Notes: generated from the sequence alone by a model not told the origin. DNA of 64,000 bases from Gordonibacter faecis (GCF_030077735.1 NZ_JASJEU010000003.1:1-64000); one strand, 5' to 3'. Counted from the stretch's first letter, positions 1-8,520 are shown. Numbers and translations: made by a program.

Positions 1-92
1 AAGGGCTCTGCCCTTGCCGACAACTACGTTTGACCTGCAGGTTTGCTGATGCTGAGCGGCAAGGGCAGAGCCCTTGCACTACGGTATATAAC
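1..92. repeat. Palindromic intergenic repeat, family P (cut by the window edge)
   Basis: The 15-mer at 1-15 and its exact reverse complement at 61-75 form an inverted repeat, and each 15-mer is itself nearly palindromic (aagggc-tct-gccctt). Read on the minus strand, the right end matches the start of the repeat near 34022 (ccgtag followed by gcaagggctctgcccttgcc). This is therefore a second copy of a dispersed element lying downstream of azlD. The left boundary is outside the window. Confidence 0.6.
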
Positions 93-113
93 GTGCCGGA
101 ATAGCACCCCGCC

Positions 114-443
114 TCACACAAATACCGTGCGTATCAGCAGCATGTACACCACGGTGCCGCCTATCATCGACAGGGACATGTTCTTCTTCCATACGTGCAG
201 CGCCACCACCACGCCGGCAGCAATCAGTTCGGGGGCCATGTGCCACCCGGTCAGGGGGTCGCTCGTGCGGAAGCAATACACGATAAGCAGGCCCCACATG
301 CAGGCGGGTAGCACCTTCCCTAAATAGGTAATCACCTTCGGCGTTTTCTCCACGGTGGGGAAGGCTAAAAACGGTAGCCACCGCGTGAGCTGCGTAGCCA
401 GTGCGCCCGCCGCTATCATGACCACCATCTCAAACGCGCTCAT
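114..443 (-). CDS. azlD: AzlD family branched-chain amino acid exporter, small subunit
   Basis: A 109-residue hydrophobic protein with about four membrane segments, the normal size for AzlD, the small partner of the AzlCD exporter for branched-chain amino acids and analogues. The ATG at 443 overlaps the azlC stop codon in an ATGA arrangement, so the two are translationally coupled and the upstream in-frame extension can be discarded. The protein has the usual AzlD layout: an N-terminal helix followed by a TRWLPF-type motif near residue 20 and a K-x-P loop near residue 35. Pairing with AzlC makes the assignment firm. The exact amino acid exported cannot be read from sequence. Confidence 0.88.
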   Translation of the reverse strand: MSAFEMVVMIAAGALATQLTRWLPFLAFPTVEKTPKVITYLGKVLPACMWGLLIVYCFRTSDPLTGWHMAPELIAAGVVVALHVWKKNMSLSMIGGTVVYMLLIRTVFV

Positions 444-1216
444 GCGTCCACCTCCGCTCGCGGTTCCAGCTGGCGGCGCAGCAGTAACAGCAGCGCCACA
501 ATGCCCAGAAGCGCCGGCACCAAAAACCCGTCCGTGCCGAACACCAGCAAACTCACAAGTGCCGCCCCAAAGCCAATGAGCGAGGCACGATGGTCGTGCT
601 CCTTCATCCAACAATCCAAAAAGATAACGATGAACAGCGCCTTCATGATGAAGTCAATGCCCGTCAAATCAATCGGCAGCCCGGATGCCACATACGACCC
701 CACGGCCGCGAACCCCGCCCAGTACACCAGGTTGAGCGCGCTTATCCACGTGTACACCCAGAACCGGTCGATGCCGTGCGGCACCTCAAGCGGCTGACAA
801 AGCGCGAACGTCTCGTCAATCAGGCCATAGCGCAGAAACGCCGTCTTACGCCCGGCGCCGCGGTACTTCTCCAACATGCTAATGCCGTAGAACATATGCC
901 GCGCGTTGATCATGAACACCACAAGGAACAGCGTGAGCGGCGCAAACGTTGCCGTCAGCATGTCGGCCGCCACGAACTCCGCCGACCCCGCGAAGATGGA
1001 CACCGCCATGAGGGGTGCGGCCCACGGCGGCAGGCCGAGGGAAGTGGTGTACACGCCGTAGGACAGTCCGCAAAACGCGAAGCCCGCCATAAGCGGCAGC
1101 GTCTGCTTGAACGCGAACGGCAGCGCCGCGAATGCGCGAGCGCGGCGACCCGTGCCTAACTGCGCCTCACGGCCAGGATCCGTCACCTTCACCGGCGCGG
1201 CTGAAGTTTCTTCCAT
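440..1216 (-). CDS. azlC: AzlC family branched-chain amino acid exporter, large subunit
   Basis: A 258-residue inner-membrane protein with the AzlC signature GLSYGVY region near residue 50 and about seven membrane segments. With AzlD it forms an efflux permease for branched-chain amino acids. The ATG at 1216 has an AAGGAG ribosome site at 1221-1226 with 4-5 bases of spacing. The first 30 residues are charged and alanine-rich and probably cytoplasmic. It is transcribed as a two-gene operon with azlD, divergently from secG. No regulator gene (AzlB or Lrp type) is adjacent, so control is unknown. Confidence 0.88.
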   Translation of the reverse strand: MEETSAAPVKVTDPGREAQLGTGRRARAFAALPFAFKQTLPLMAGFAFCGLSYGVYTTSLGLPPWAAPLMAVSIFAGSAEFVAADMLTATFAPLTLFLVVFMINARHMFYGISMLEKYRGAGRKTAFLRYGLIDETFALCQPLEVPHGIDRFWVYTWISALNLVYWAGFAAVGSYVASGLPIDLTGIDFIMKALFIVIFLDCWMKEHDHRASLIGFGAALVSLLVFGTDGFLVPALLGIVALLLLLRRQLEPRAEVDA

Positions 1217-1351
1217 GATGCTCCTTATCGATGATTGCCACTCCTATGGTATAGTGACCCCGAAAACCATGCAACCGAAGCCGCGCACAGCTAACACGCC
1301 CTTCCGGCGTTTTCATTTCATGAATGGAAGGTGTGTTGCAACGGGTTCTTC

Positions 1352-1380
1352 TTGCCCTTACTAGCTTGCTCCGCTATACT
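1352..1380 (+). promoter_or_regulatory. Sigma-70-type promoter of secG
   Basis: TTGCCC at 1352-1357 and TATACT at 1375-1380 are separated by 17 bases, about 45 bases before the secG start codon. Confidence 0.55.
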
Positions 1381-1426
1381 CAATAACTTGTGTACAGACT
1401 GAAACAAACGAAAGAAGAGGGAAACC

Positions 1427-1684
1427 TTGAATCCGCTCCTCATCATTATGCTTATCCTGCTCATCGTGTCGGGCCTGGGCCTTATCGTGTTCATCTTGCT
1501 GCACTCCGGCAAGGGCACCGGCATCTCCGATATGATTGCCAGTTCGGTGTATTCCACGCAAACCGGCACCAGTATTGTGGAGAAGAACCTCGACCGCATT
1601 ACCATTATCTTTGCGATTATCTTTTTGGTTTCGCTCATTATTCTCATGTTCGTGTACCCCCAGGGCACGATCGCTCAGAATTAG
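1427..1684 (+). CDS. secG: Preprotein translocase subunit SecG
   Basis: An 85-residue protein with two hydrophobic helices (about residues 3-26 and 58-78) joined by a loop containing the SGKGTG motif of SecG, the accessory subunit of the SecYEG translocon in the cytoplasmic membrane. Translation starts at a TTG at 1427 behind an AGAAGAGG ribosome site. The length is typical for the family. It stands alone behind its own promoter, with tRNA-Leu following about 70 bases later. Confidence 0.93.
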   Translation: MNPLLIIMLILLIVSGLGLIVFILLHSGKGTGISDMIASSVYSTQTGTSIVEKNLDRITIIFAIIFLVSLIILMFVYPQGTIAQN

Positions 1685-1697
1685 TGAAAATTCGCTC

Positions 1698-1726
1698 TTC
1701 ACAAGCGATAGAGGTTCCGGTAGAAT
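1698..1726 (+). promoter_or_regulatory. Promoter of tRNA-Leu
   Basis: TTCACA at 1698-1703 and TAGAAT at 1721-1726 with a 17-base spacer, 28 bases before the mature tRNA 5' end. Confidence 0.55.
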
Positions 1727-1754
1727 AACCTCCGTTGCTTACGAGCAGCACTTT

Positions 1755-1842
1755 GTCGGAGTGGTGGAACGGCAGACACGCTAGCTTGAGGTGCTAGTGC
1801 CCGTATAAGGGTGTGCGGGTTCAAATCCCGCCTCCGACACCA
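1755..1842 (+). tRNA. tRNA-Leu (anticodon GAG)
   Basis: An 88-base class II tRNA with a 7-bp acceptor stem (gtcggag with ctccgac), a long variable arm, the T-loop gttcaaatc and an encoded CCA end. The anticodon loop ttgaggt gives GAG, which reads CUC and CUU leucine codons. Confidence 0.95.
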
Positions 1843-1850
1843 AATGTTGA

Positions 1851-1876
1851 AAGTCGGCCTAACGGCCGACTTTTTT
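1851..1876 (+). terminator. Intrinsic terminator of tRNA-Leu
   Basis: A perfect 7-bp GC stem, gtcggcc and ggccgac (1853-1870) with a 4-base loop, is followed by six T residues. Confidence 0.85.
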
Positions 1877-2043
1877 GATTCCGTCGGCTTGTCAGCCGAC
1901 GGAATCAACCGACGCTGCGGCCGTCTGTGGTACCCAATCTTCGCGCGATCACGGGAACTCGCGTACCGCAGTACGCTTCGTCCCCGCGATCCCACGAATC
2001 TCAGGCACCACAGGCGGTCTCGCTGACTTACTACGCCAACCTG
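1877..2043 (+). repeat. Structured intergenic element, family S, copy A
   Basis: A perfect 13-bp hairpin (1877-1889 with 1894-1906, loop tgtc) is followed by the box gacgctgcg (1911-1919). A long imperfect hairpin follows (about 1920-2017, tip gcgtac-cgca-gtacgc). It ends in the box tctcgctgac plus ttactacgccaacctg. The same order, loop and boxes recur at 63066-63240 with different stem sequences. The element fills most of the gap between tRNA-Leu and the cation transporter. Its function is unknown. Confidence 0.6.
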
Positions 2044-2126
2044 GGGGATTATGTTCGCGCTTCGCGCGAATGGGGGTTGGGGTTGTTGTACTGTTACCAT
2101 TGCTTTAGCGAAAGGGGGTGCGGCTC

Positions 2127-3032
2127 ATGGGCAAAACGCTTGCTACTAAGGATGCGGTTTCGGCTCGTATGCGTGAGGTGCGGCGGGTGCTGTGGGTGGT
2201 GCTGCTGCTCAACCTGGCGGTGGCGGCGGCGAAGTATGCGTATGGCGCGCTCAGTGGGTCTGCCTCCATGCAGGCCGATGGTATTCACTCGGTGTTTGAT
2301 TCGTTTGGAAACGTCGTGGGGCTTATAGGCATTGCGCTTGCGTCGCGACCGGCGGATGAGAGTCATCCGTATGGCCACGCCAAGTTCGAAACGTATGCAA
2401 GCCTTGCCATAGGGGTGCTCTTGCTGCTGGCCGCGCTTGAGGTGGGTACGAGCGCGGTGGGCAAGCTTGTGGCAGGCTCCTACACGGCTGAGGTCACGCC
2501 GGTGTCGTTTGTGGTTATGGTGGGCACGCTCATCATCAATATAGGGGTGACAGCCTACGAGCGCCGCTGCGGCAAGCGCCTCAAGAGCGAGGTGCTGGCG
2601 GCCGATGCCAACCACACGCTTTCCGATGCTTTTGTATCCATTGGGGTTATCGCGGGGCTCGTGGCGGTGGCGCTCGGCTTTCCCATGGCTGACCCGCTCA
2701 TGGCGCTGGTGGTGACGGTGGCCATCCTTGTCACGGCGTTTGATGTGTTCAAGCACGCGCTGGCCACGCTGTCGGATCGCGCGCGCATCCCCGAAGACGA
2801 CCTGCGTGCGGCTGCGCTCAGCGTGACGGGCGTCCGCGATGCACACCAGGTGCGCACGCGCGGAACCGAGGGCGAGGTCTACGCCGACTTGCATGTGCTT
2901 GTGGCGCCTGAGATGACGGTGGGGGAGGCACACGGCCTCTCAGAGCAGGTGGAAGCGGCTGTGCAAGCGCGCTTCCCCAACATAGTGGATGTACTCGTGC
3001 ATATAGAGCCCGACGACGGCCATAAGGACTAG
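2127..3032 (+). CDS. Cation diffusion facilitator family transporter
   Basis: A 301-residue CDF antiporter that exports divalent metal ions (zinc, iron, manganese or cobalt) in exchange for protons. Six membrane segments are followed by a cytoplasmic C-terminal domain of about 90 residues. The two metal-binding helices are visible: D51 and D58 in the ADGIHSVFDS segment of TM2, and D160, H163 and D167 in the ADANHTLSDA segment of TM5. HPYGH follows TM2. I chose the ATG at 2127 because AAAGGGGG lies 8 bases upstream; an in-frame GTG at 2118 overlaps that site. The H-x3-D pattern in TM5 fits Zn/Cd-type members, but metal choice is not proven. Confidence 0.9.
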   Translation: MGKTLATKDAVSARMREVRRVLWVVLLLNLAVAAAKYAYGALSGSASMQADGIHSVFDSFGNVVGLIGIALASRPADESHPYGHAKFETYASLAIGVLLLLAALEVGTSAVGKLVAGSYTAEVTPVSFVVMVGTLIINIGVTAYERRCGKRLKSEVLAADANHTLSDAFVSIGVIAGLVAVALGFPMADPLMALVVTVAILVTAFDVFKHALATLSDRARIPEDDLRAAALSVTGVRDAHQVRTRGTEGEVYADLHVLVAPEMTVGEAHGLSEQVEAAVQARFPNIVDVLVHIEPDDGHKD

Positions 3033-3035
3033 GCG

Positions 3036-3734
3036 GTGCGCATGACGAAGGCGGTCTTCTTTGACGTGGGCAGCACGCTCTTGCGCCCGTGCCCCTCGGT
3101 GGCAGAAACCATGGCTGAGGTGGCGGCCGCGCGCGGCCATGCGCTCACAACGCGTGACTTCGAGCAGCACATGCCCGCCATGGATGCCTTCTATGAGGCC
3201 GAATACCTGCGCGACGGGGACTTCTGGTGCTCGCATGAGGGCTCGGTGGCCATTTGGCTCGACCAGTACCGCTATGTGTGCCATCTGGCTGGCATCGGCC
3301 ACGACGCCGATGGCATGGCCGCCCAGGTGCATGCCGCCTTCCGCCGCGCCGACCACTGGGAAACTTACCCGGATGTCAAAGCGTGCCTCCAAGGCCTGAA
3401 GGCGCGCACATTACAGCTGGGCGTCATATCGAATTGGGATGCCGGACTGGAAAACTTGCTGCGCGACTTGCGCCTGCTGCCGTACTTCGACGTGGTGGTG
3501 TCAAGCGCGGCGGTGGGTTGTCGCAAGCCGAACCCCGTCATCTTCGATCTTGCGTGCGAAGAGCTGGGCGTGCAGCCCGCCGAGGCCATGCATGTGGGAG
3601 ATCGCCCGGACGCCGATGGTGTGGGTGCTGCGGCTGCGGGCATTCGCCCCGTCATCATCGACCGCCACAACGCCGAATCCTCGTGCCCCTATGAGCGCGT
3701 GGAAAGCCTCGTCGACCTCTTAGAGCTGCTCTAA
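3036..3734 (+). CDS. HAD superfamily hydrolase (class IA, DREG-2-like)
   Basis: A 232-residue HAD-fold protein. Motif I is FFDVGSTL with nucleophile D10, motif II is the serine of GVISNWD, motif III the lysine of CRKPNPVIF, and motif IV the GDRPDAD acidic pair near residue 190. A helical cap lies between motifs I and II. The second Asp of the usual DxD is glycine here (D-V-G), as in several diverged HAD-IA members, so classical phosphatase activity is uncertain. A GTG start at 3036 sits 7 bases after AAGGA; ATG 3042 is the alternative. It lies 3 bases after the CDF transporter stop and is probably cotranscribed with it. The substrate is unknown. Confidence 0.82.
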   Translation: MRMTKAVFFDVGSTLLRPCPSVAETMAEVAAARGHALTTRDFEQHMPAMDAFYEAEYLRDGDFWCSHEGSVAIWLDQYRYVCHLAGIGHDADGMAAQVHAAFRRADHWETYPDVKACLQGLKARTLQLGVISNWDAGLENLLRDLRLLPYFDVVVSSAAVGCRKPNPVIFDLACEELGVQPAEAMHVGDRPDADGVGAAAAGIRPVIIDRHNAESSCPYERVESLVDLLELL

Positions 3735-3753
3735 TCAACAATTCATTGCGCAC

Positions 3754-3788
3754 AAAAAACGCCCCCCGGACGCGGCATCCGAGGGGCG
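3754..3788 (-). terminator. Intrinsic terminator of the tRNA-Gly/Cys/Gly cluster
   Basis: On the minus strand a CGCCCC...GGGGCG stem is followed by six T residues, just downstream of the last tRNA-Gly. Confidence 0.75.
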
Positions 3789-3796
3789 GTACCTTG

Positions 3797-3872
<76 letters not shown>

Positions 3873-3878
3873 ATTTTC

Positions 3879-3903
3879 AAAAAGCACTTCCCAGGGGGGA
3901 AGT
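3879..3903 (-). terminator. Terminator-like hairpin between tRNA-Cys and tRNA-Gly
   Basis: On the minus strand ACTTCCC-CCCT-GGGAAGT is followed by TGCTTTTT. It could attenuate readthrough from tRNA-Cys into tRNA-Gly copy 1. Confidence 0.5.
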
Positions 3904-3906
3904 AGT

Positions 3907-3980
3907 TGGAGGCGACGCCCGGATTCGAACCGGGGGTGAAGGCTTTGCAGGCCTCTGCCTTACCACTTGGCCACGTCGCC
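3907..3980 (-). tRNA. tRNA-Cys (anticodon GCA)
   Basis: A 74-base cloverleaf with acceptor GGCGACG/CGTCGCC, anticodon loop CTGCAAA giving GCA, T-loop GTTCGAA and encoded CCA end. Confidence 0.95.
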
Positions 3981-3995
3981 ACCTAGCGATCCGTC

Positions 3996-4036
3996 ATAAA
4001 AAGGCCGGCCAAAACTCAATGGGTATGACCGGCCTT
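3996..4036 (-). terminator. Terminator-like hairpin after tRNA-Gly copy 2
   Basis: On the minus strand AAGGCCGG (4029-4036) pairs with CCGGCCTT (4001-4008), followed by a short T run. It lies between tRNA-Gly copy 2 and tRNA-Cys. Confidence 0.55.
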
Positions 4037-4046
4037 GCGTTGACGA

Positions 4047-4122
<76 letters not shown>

Positions 4123-4135
4123 ATCGCGAGGAAAT

Positions 4136-4164
4136 ATGATACTGGAACGAACGGTTGCGCGCAA
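4136..4164 (-). promoter_or_regulatory. Promoter of the tRNA-Gly/Cys/Gly cluster
   Basis: On the minus strand TTGCGC (4164-4159) and TATCAT (4141-4136) are 17 bases apart, 14 bases before the first tRNA. I see nothing else convincing in the gene-free stretch 4123-4663. Confidence 0.5.
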
Positions 4165-4663
4165 GCCTTAATTTTGGAAATTTGTAAACTTCGCCGGCAT
4201 TCACAGCTACGAACCTCAACCGCAGGCTGAGGCGTGCTTCAAAAAACTGTTGAAACGTTTTACGAAGTGCACTCTAGTCAGTTGCGCAACCTGAGGATAT
4301 ACTTGAGCGATTGCTGGCAGCATCGGGAGTGAGTGCTGCATTCTGAAGGGAACAATATGGACGCGTGCGCGCCCTCTCAGCGGTTTGGTGTCGAACTCAA
4401 CGACACACCCCCTCTTCCGTGTGAAGGGGCCCTGACCCGCCAGCTTCATACGCACACGTTCGTCACTCTTTCCTTATCCTGTCTTAGTGCGAATGTCGGG
4501 CTTTCCGACAGTGCGGAGGCGACCGGCACGTACGGATGCGCTTCATGAGCGCCGTTGAGAGGCGCGCGTTGCCCGGTGAGCGCGAATGTCAAAAAGGTAC
4601 CTCATCCATTACTTTGACCAGCGGTGCGCCGTTTGACCATCTCGTTGCAACGGATGAAAGCCA

Positions 4664-6832
4664 ATGACGGGGATGTGGCGGCGTGGCGCTGCGAAGTCCC
4701 CGCGTCAATCTCGCCGAATCTTTCCGTACGCTATCACTGTTGTGGTGGCGGCACTCCTTATCGGGAGCGGTTACTGGTTCTATCGCCAGAGCATCACGCA
4801 GGCCGTGAACTTCACCACCACCTCGTTTATGAACCAGATTGCCGACCACGATGCTCAGAGTATCTACAACCAGATATCGCGCCAGTGGGATTCGCTCGAC
4901 ACGCTTCTTGACCGTTTGGCCACTACGCGCGAAGAGGACTTGTCCGACATATCGTACCTGATGAGCGTTGAGGCGCAGGCTTCCACGTTCGGTAAGTTCT
5001 TCCTGGTGTCGGATAAGGGGACGGTGCACGACAGCGCGTATCTCACCACCGAACTTGACCGCATGGACTGGGCCGATACGTATCGCTCGACGCGCATGCG
5101 CTCGGTGGTGCGCTATGACTTGGATGAGCCAGAACTTTGGGGTGAGTATCTGCTCTACGTGGTGAAGCTAGAGAAACCGGTGCACTGCAAAGGTGAGCTG
5201 ATTGAAGGGGTGGTAGGTCTTTCGCCGGTGCACGACATCGAAGAAGGGCTGCGCTTCGAAAGTTTCGACGGCAAGGGCCTGGCAATCGTAGTGCAGGCCT
5301 CGGGCGATGTGGTGACGGCAAGCAAATATTACAAGCGTGCTGGCAACGAGAACTTCTTCTCGATTCTTCATGACGCAACCTTTCTTACGGGGTCTTACGA
5401 AGAATTGCTCACTTCCGTCTCGCGCGATGAAGATGCCTTCATCGAATACGAACTGTCCGATGGTACTTACTATGCTTCCATCAAGCCTATCGAGGATAGC
5501 GACTGGTTTGTCGCTGTTAAGGTGAACTCTTCAGTCATGGCTGATCAGGTGAACGGGCTGCTCATGCGCTCGCTCGCGTTCTTCGGAGTTATGGCCGTTC
5601 TGCTGGCTGCGGTCATTGTGATCATCACGCGTTCGGTGCGTGATGCGCGCGTAGCTCGTGCCTCTGAACAGGCGAAATCAACCTTCCTTGCCAACATGAG
5701 TCACGAGATACGCACGCCGCTTAATGGCATCGTGGGGCTTTTGTACCTCATGCGCCAAAACCTCGACGACCGCAAGCGTCTGGGCGAGTACCTCGATCAG
5801 GCCGACGCCTCGGCAACGTTTTTGAAGAGCGTTATCACCGACGTGCTTGACATGTCGAAGATTGAAAGCGGGCAGCTAGCGCTGTACGAAGAACCCTTCA
5901 GCCTCACGTCGATGGTGGGTGACATCGAAGCGCTGATGATTCCGCAGACACGCTCGCGCTCGCTTGCGTTCTCGGTTCATCTTAACAACGTGATGGTGCC
6001 CGACGTGGTGGGCGACGAAATGCGCATCAAACAGGTAGTGGTGAACCTGCTGGGCAACGCTGTCAAGTTCACGCCAGAAGGCGGGAGTGTGACACTTTCC
6101 GTGTCGCAGCAACCGCGCGATGACGAGGTGCTTACTATCATGGAGGTGTCCGACACGGGGCGCGGCATGAGCCCCGAATTCCTTTCTCGCATTTGGGAGC
6201 CGTTTGAGCAGGAGAAACGCCCCGGTTCGCAAAATGGCACCGGCCTTGGTACGGCACTTTCCAAGGTATTGGTGGATGCCATGGGTGGCTCCATTGACGT
6301 TGCGAGCACCGAAGGGGAGGGAACCACGTTTACGGTGACGCTGCCTCTGCCCGTTTCCCGTGATGAGGTGGGCGGCCATGCGGCAGGCAACGAGGAATCG
6401 GTGGACACGCTTGAGGGCGCGAGCGTGCTGGTTGTGGAAGACAACGCGGTGAACCGCATGATTCTGGTCGACATCTTGGAAGACGAGGGCTGTGTGGTGA
6501 CCGAGGCGAGCGATGGGCGCGTTGCACTTGAGTGCTTCGAGGCCAGCGAAGTGGGCTCGTTTGATGCCGTGCTCATGGACTTGCAGATGCCCGTGATGGA
6601 CGGCTACGAGGCAGCAGCGGCTATCCGTGCGCTGCCGCGACCAGACGCTGCGCGCATTCCTATCCTTGCACTCACGGCAAACGCGTTCAGAGACGATGTT
6701 GCTCGTGCGCTCAACAGCGGGATGGACGATGTGATAACCAAGCCGCTCGATGTCGGGCTGCTGTTCGAAAAGCTCAAAACGCTTGGTTCGGTGACGCCAA
6801 CAACGAAGGGAGAAGACGGTGGAAGGGACTAA
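4664..6832 (+). CDS. Hybrid sensor histidine kinase/response regulator with extracytoplasmic sensor
   Basis: A 722-residue membrane kinase. TM1 (about 23-40) and TM2 (about 302-322) bracket a 260-residue extracytoplasmic sensor of dCache-like size. HisKA follows with the phospho-accepting H347 in NMSHEIRTPLNG. The HATPase domain has an N box near 461-465, DTGRGM at 497-502 and a G box GTGLG at 525-529. A C-terminal receiver (about 585-705) has acidic D593, phospho-acceptor D639 and K693. No output domain is attached, so the phosphate must pass to a separate protein not visible nearby. The stop overlaps the next gene by 14 bases, so kinase and solute-binding lipoprotein are one transcription unit. 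This suggests that the binding protein presents a ligand to the sensor (inference). The ribosome site is weak. Confidence 0.9.
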   Translation: MTGMWRRGAAKSPRQSRRIFPYAITVVVAALLIGSGYWFYRQSITQAVNFTTTSFMNQIADHDAQSIYNQISRQWDSLDTLLDRLATTREEDLSDISYLMSVEAQASTFGKFFLVSDKGTVHDSAYLTTELDRMDWADTYRSTRMRSVVRYDLDEPELWGEYLLYVVKLEKPVHCKGELIEGVVGLSPVHDIEEGLRFESFDGKGLAIVVQASGDVVTASKYYKRAGNENFFSILHDATFLTGSYEELLTSVSRDEDAFIEYELSDGTYYASIKPIEDSDWFVAVKVNSSVMADQVNGLLMRSLAFFGVMAVLLAAVIVIITRSVRDARVARASEQAKSTFLANMSHEIRTPLNGIVGLLYLMRQNLDDRKRLGEYLDQADASATFLKSVITDVLDMSKIESGQLALYEEPFSLTSMVGDIEALMIPQTRSRSLAFSVHLNNVMVPDVVGDEMRIKQVVVNLLGNAVKFTPEGGSVTLSVSQQPRDDEVLTIMEVSDTGRGMSPEFLSRIWEPFEQEKRPGSQNGTGLGTALSKVLVDAMGGSIDVASTEGEGTTFTVTLPLPVSRDEVGGHAAGNEESVDTLEGASVLVVEDNAVNRMILVDILEDEGCVVTEASDGRVALECFEASEVGSFDAVLMDLQMPVMDGYEAAAAIRALPRPDAARIPILALTANAFRDDVARALNSGMDDVITKPLDVGLLFEKLKTLGSVTPTTKGEDGGRD

Positions 6833-8171
6833 ACTGTTGGGGGTGGTGCTGGCAGGCGCGTTGTGCCTGGGGACGGCTGGATGCGCCGTCGGGGAAGGAG
6901 CGGCACCGCCTGCCGAGAAGAAGCAGGTAACCATCAATGTAAAGTGCCCGCCCTTGGCGCTGCCCTACGACGGGGAGCATACCGACACCGAGGCCATTGA
7001 TTTGCTGCAGGAAGCGGCAGAGGCGTTCGCTGCTTCCTATGAAGATGCCGATGTCACCTTTACCTTTACGCGCTTTCCCTATGTGGAGGAAGATCAGGCC
7101 GTGCTTGGCTCGTTTGGAACCGACGATGCGGCTGACGTGGTGCTGGCTGGCCAGTTCAACGTGCCCACCTACCTGCACTCAGGCCGCGCCGCTGCGCTCG
7201 ACGACGTTATTGATGAGGGGCTGCGAGCGGATGTGGACGAAGCTATTTGGAACCAGTGTTCGCAGGATGGAAGCACCTATGTACTGCCGTTCTACCAGCT
7301 ACAAAACATTATTATGGTGAACCCTGACCTCATGCGCGCAGCGGGCCTCGAGCGCTTCATTCCCGAGGACGGCTCCGTGGCCCAGTGGTCCACCACCCAG
7401 TTCGAAGAAATTCTCGCGGCTCTTAAGGCGTCGATGCCGGACGATTCCACCTACCCGATGGCGCTCTGGGCGGCGAACAACCAGGGCGACACGCACACGA
7501 TGGCGCTCTTGCGTTCACAGGGGTCAACCATCTATGACGAAAACGGTCGCTTTAACTTTGAGACGCCTGAGGGGGTGGCGGGCCTTGCGTGGTTCGACTG
7601 GCTCAACAAGATGGAATACATTCCGAAAGGTGCCGAGAACCTGGAACTCGCCTCGGTCATTAAGCTCTTCGACAACGGGCAGTTGGCTTTCTGTCCCGGC
7701 AACAAAACAACCATGCTGAGCGAGCGTGCAGCCGGCTTCACGCCGTTTGCTGCGAACTTCCCCACGCCTGATGGCAAGGGGTGTGCCACGACGTTTCTTA
7801 CCGGGTTCACGGTGTTTGATAATGGCGATGTCGATAAGGTGCGGGTCGCTAAGGATTTTGTGCGCTTTATCGTAAGCGACGACGACTATCTGCGCTATAC
7901 GTTCTCCGGTACGCCGGTGAACAAGTCGTTTATTGAACGCAGTGGAGAGACGGGCGTAGCTGCCGAGTTGGACAAGGCGTTTGTTGCCAACTCTGGCAAC
8001 GTGTATGACTTCCTTAACAACACGCCGAACTGGTCGGGTGTGCGCGACGTATTTTACGTGGGTATTCAAGAACTGCTGCGCGGCACAGCAACTCCCGAGG
8101 AAACCGCAGCCACTCTCGACGAAACATGCAACGCCGCCATCGACGAGGGCTATGCAGCTGCCGCAGCATAG
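6819..8171 (+). CDS. Extracellular solute-binding lipoprotein (family 1, sugar type)
   Basis: A 450-residue ABC-type solute-binding protein. A lipobox (L-G-T-A-G-C, Cys22) ends a short signal peptide, so the mature protein is lipid-anchored outside the membrane. The rest has the alternating two-lobe pattern of carbohydrate-binding proteins related to MalE/UgpB, including a conserved G-x-A-F/M-x3-G region around residues 285-300. The GTG start at 6819 has an AAGGGAGA ribosome site and lies inside the 3' end of the hybrid kinase gene. No ABC permease or ATPase gene is present on either side. It may therefore feed ligand information to the kinase rather than to a transporter, or share a transporter encoded elsewhere. 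The ligand is unknown. Confidence 0.85.
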   Translation: MEGTKLLGVVLAGALCLGTAGCAVGEGAAPPAEKKQVTINVKCPPLALPYDGEHTDTEAIDLLQEAAEAFAASYEDADVTFTFTRFPYVEEDQAVLGSFGTDDAADVVLAGQFNVPTYLHSGRAAALDDVIDEGLRADVDEAIWNQCSQDGSTYVLPFYQLQNIIMVNPDLMRAAGLERFIPEDGSVAQWSTTQFEEILAALKASMPDDSTYPMALWAANNQGDTHTMALLRSQGSTIYDENGRFNFETPEGVAGLAWFDWLNKMEYIPKGAENLELASVIKLFDNGQLAFCPGNKTTMLSERAAGFTPFAANFPTPDGKGCATTFLTGFTVFDNGDVDKVRVAKDFVRFIVSDDDYLRYTFSGTPVNKSFIERSGETGVAAELDKAFVANSGNVYDFLNNTPNWSGVRDVFYVGIQELLRGTATPEETAATLDETCNAAIDEGYAAAAA

Positions 8172-8191
8172 AAACGCGCGAAAGACGGTAC

Positions 8192-8222
8192 AAAAAAGGC
8201 CGCCGGTAAAAACCGGCGGCCT
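8192..8222 (-). terminator. Intrinsic terminator of tRNA-Val
   Basis: A perfect 10-bp stem (8197-8206 with 8213-8222) reads into six T residues on the minus strand. The hairpin may also slow transcription of the solute-binding gene from the other side. Confidence 0.8.
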
Positions 8223-8231
8223 GCAAGTACG

Positions 8232-8306
<75 letters not shown>

Positions 8307-8349
8307 ACGTAGCTTAAAGATGCTGAAACGTTTCCGTTCCAGCAAGCAG

Positions 8350-8379
8350 ATAGTCTACCAGAACAGAAGCGTCTGTCAA
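8350..8379 (-). promoter_or_regulatory. Promoter of tRNA-Val
   Basis: On the minus strand a consensus TTGACA (8379-8374) is followed 16 bases later by TAGACT (8357-8352), or 18 bases later by GACTAT. Confidence 0.5.
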
Positions 8380-8520
8380 AGCATTATTTTCTGGAATTAT
8401 AAGGGTTGTGGGCAGGAAGTGCTCTCGCGGTGCGTATCGGGCGGGACGGCGGATGTTCCATTGCCATCCCGCCCGTGCGCTGCAAGGCGCGAAGGAGGGG
8501 GAGACGCGCCTGGAAGCGTG

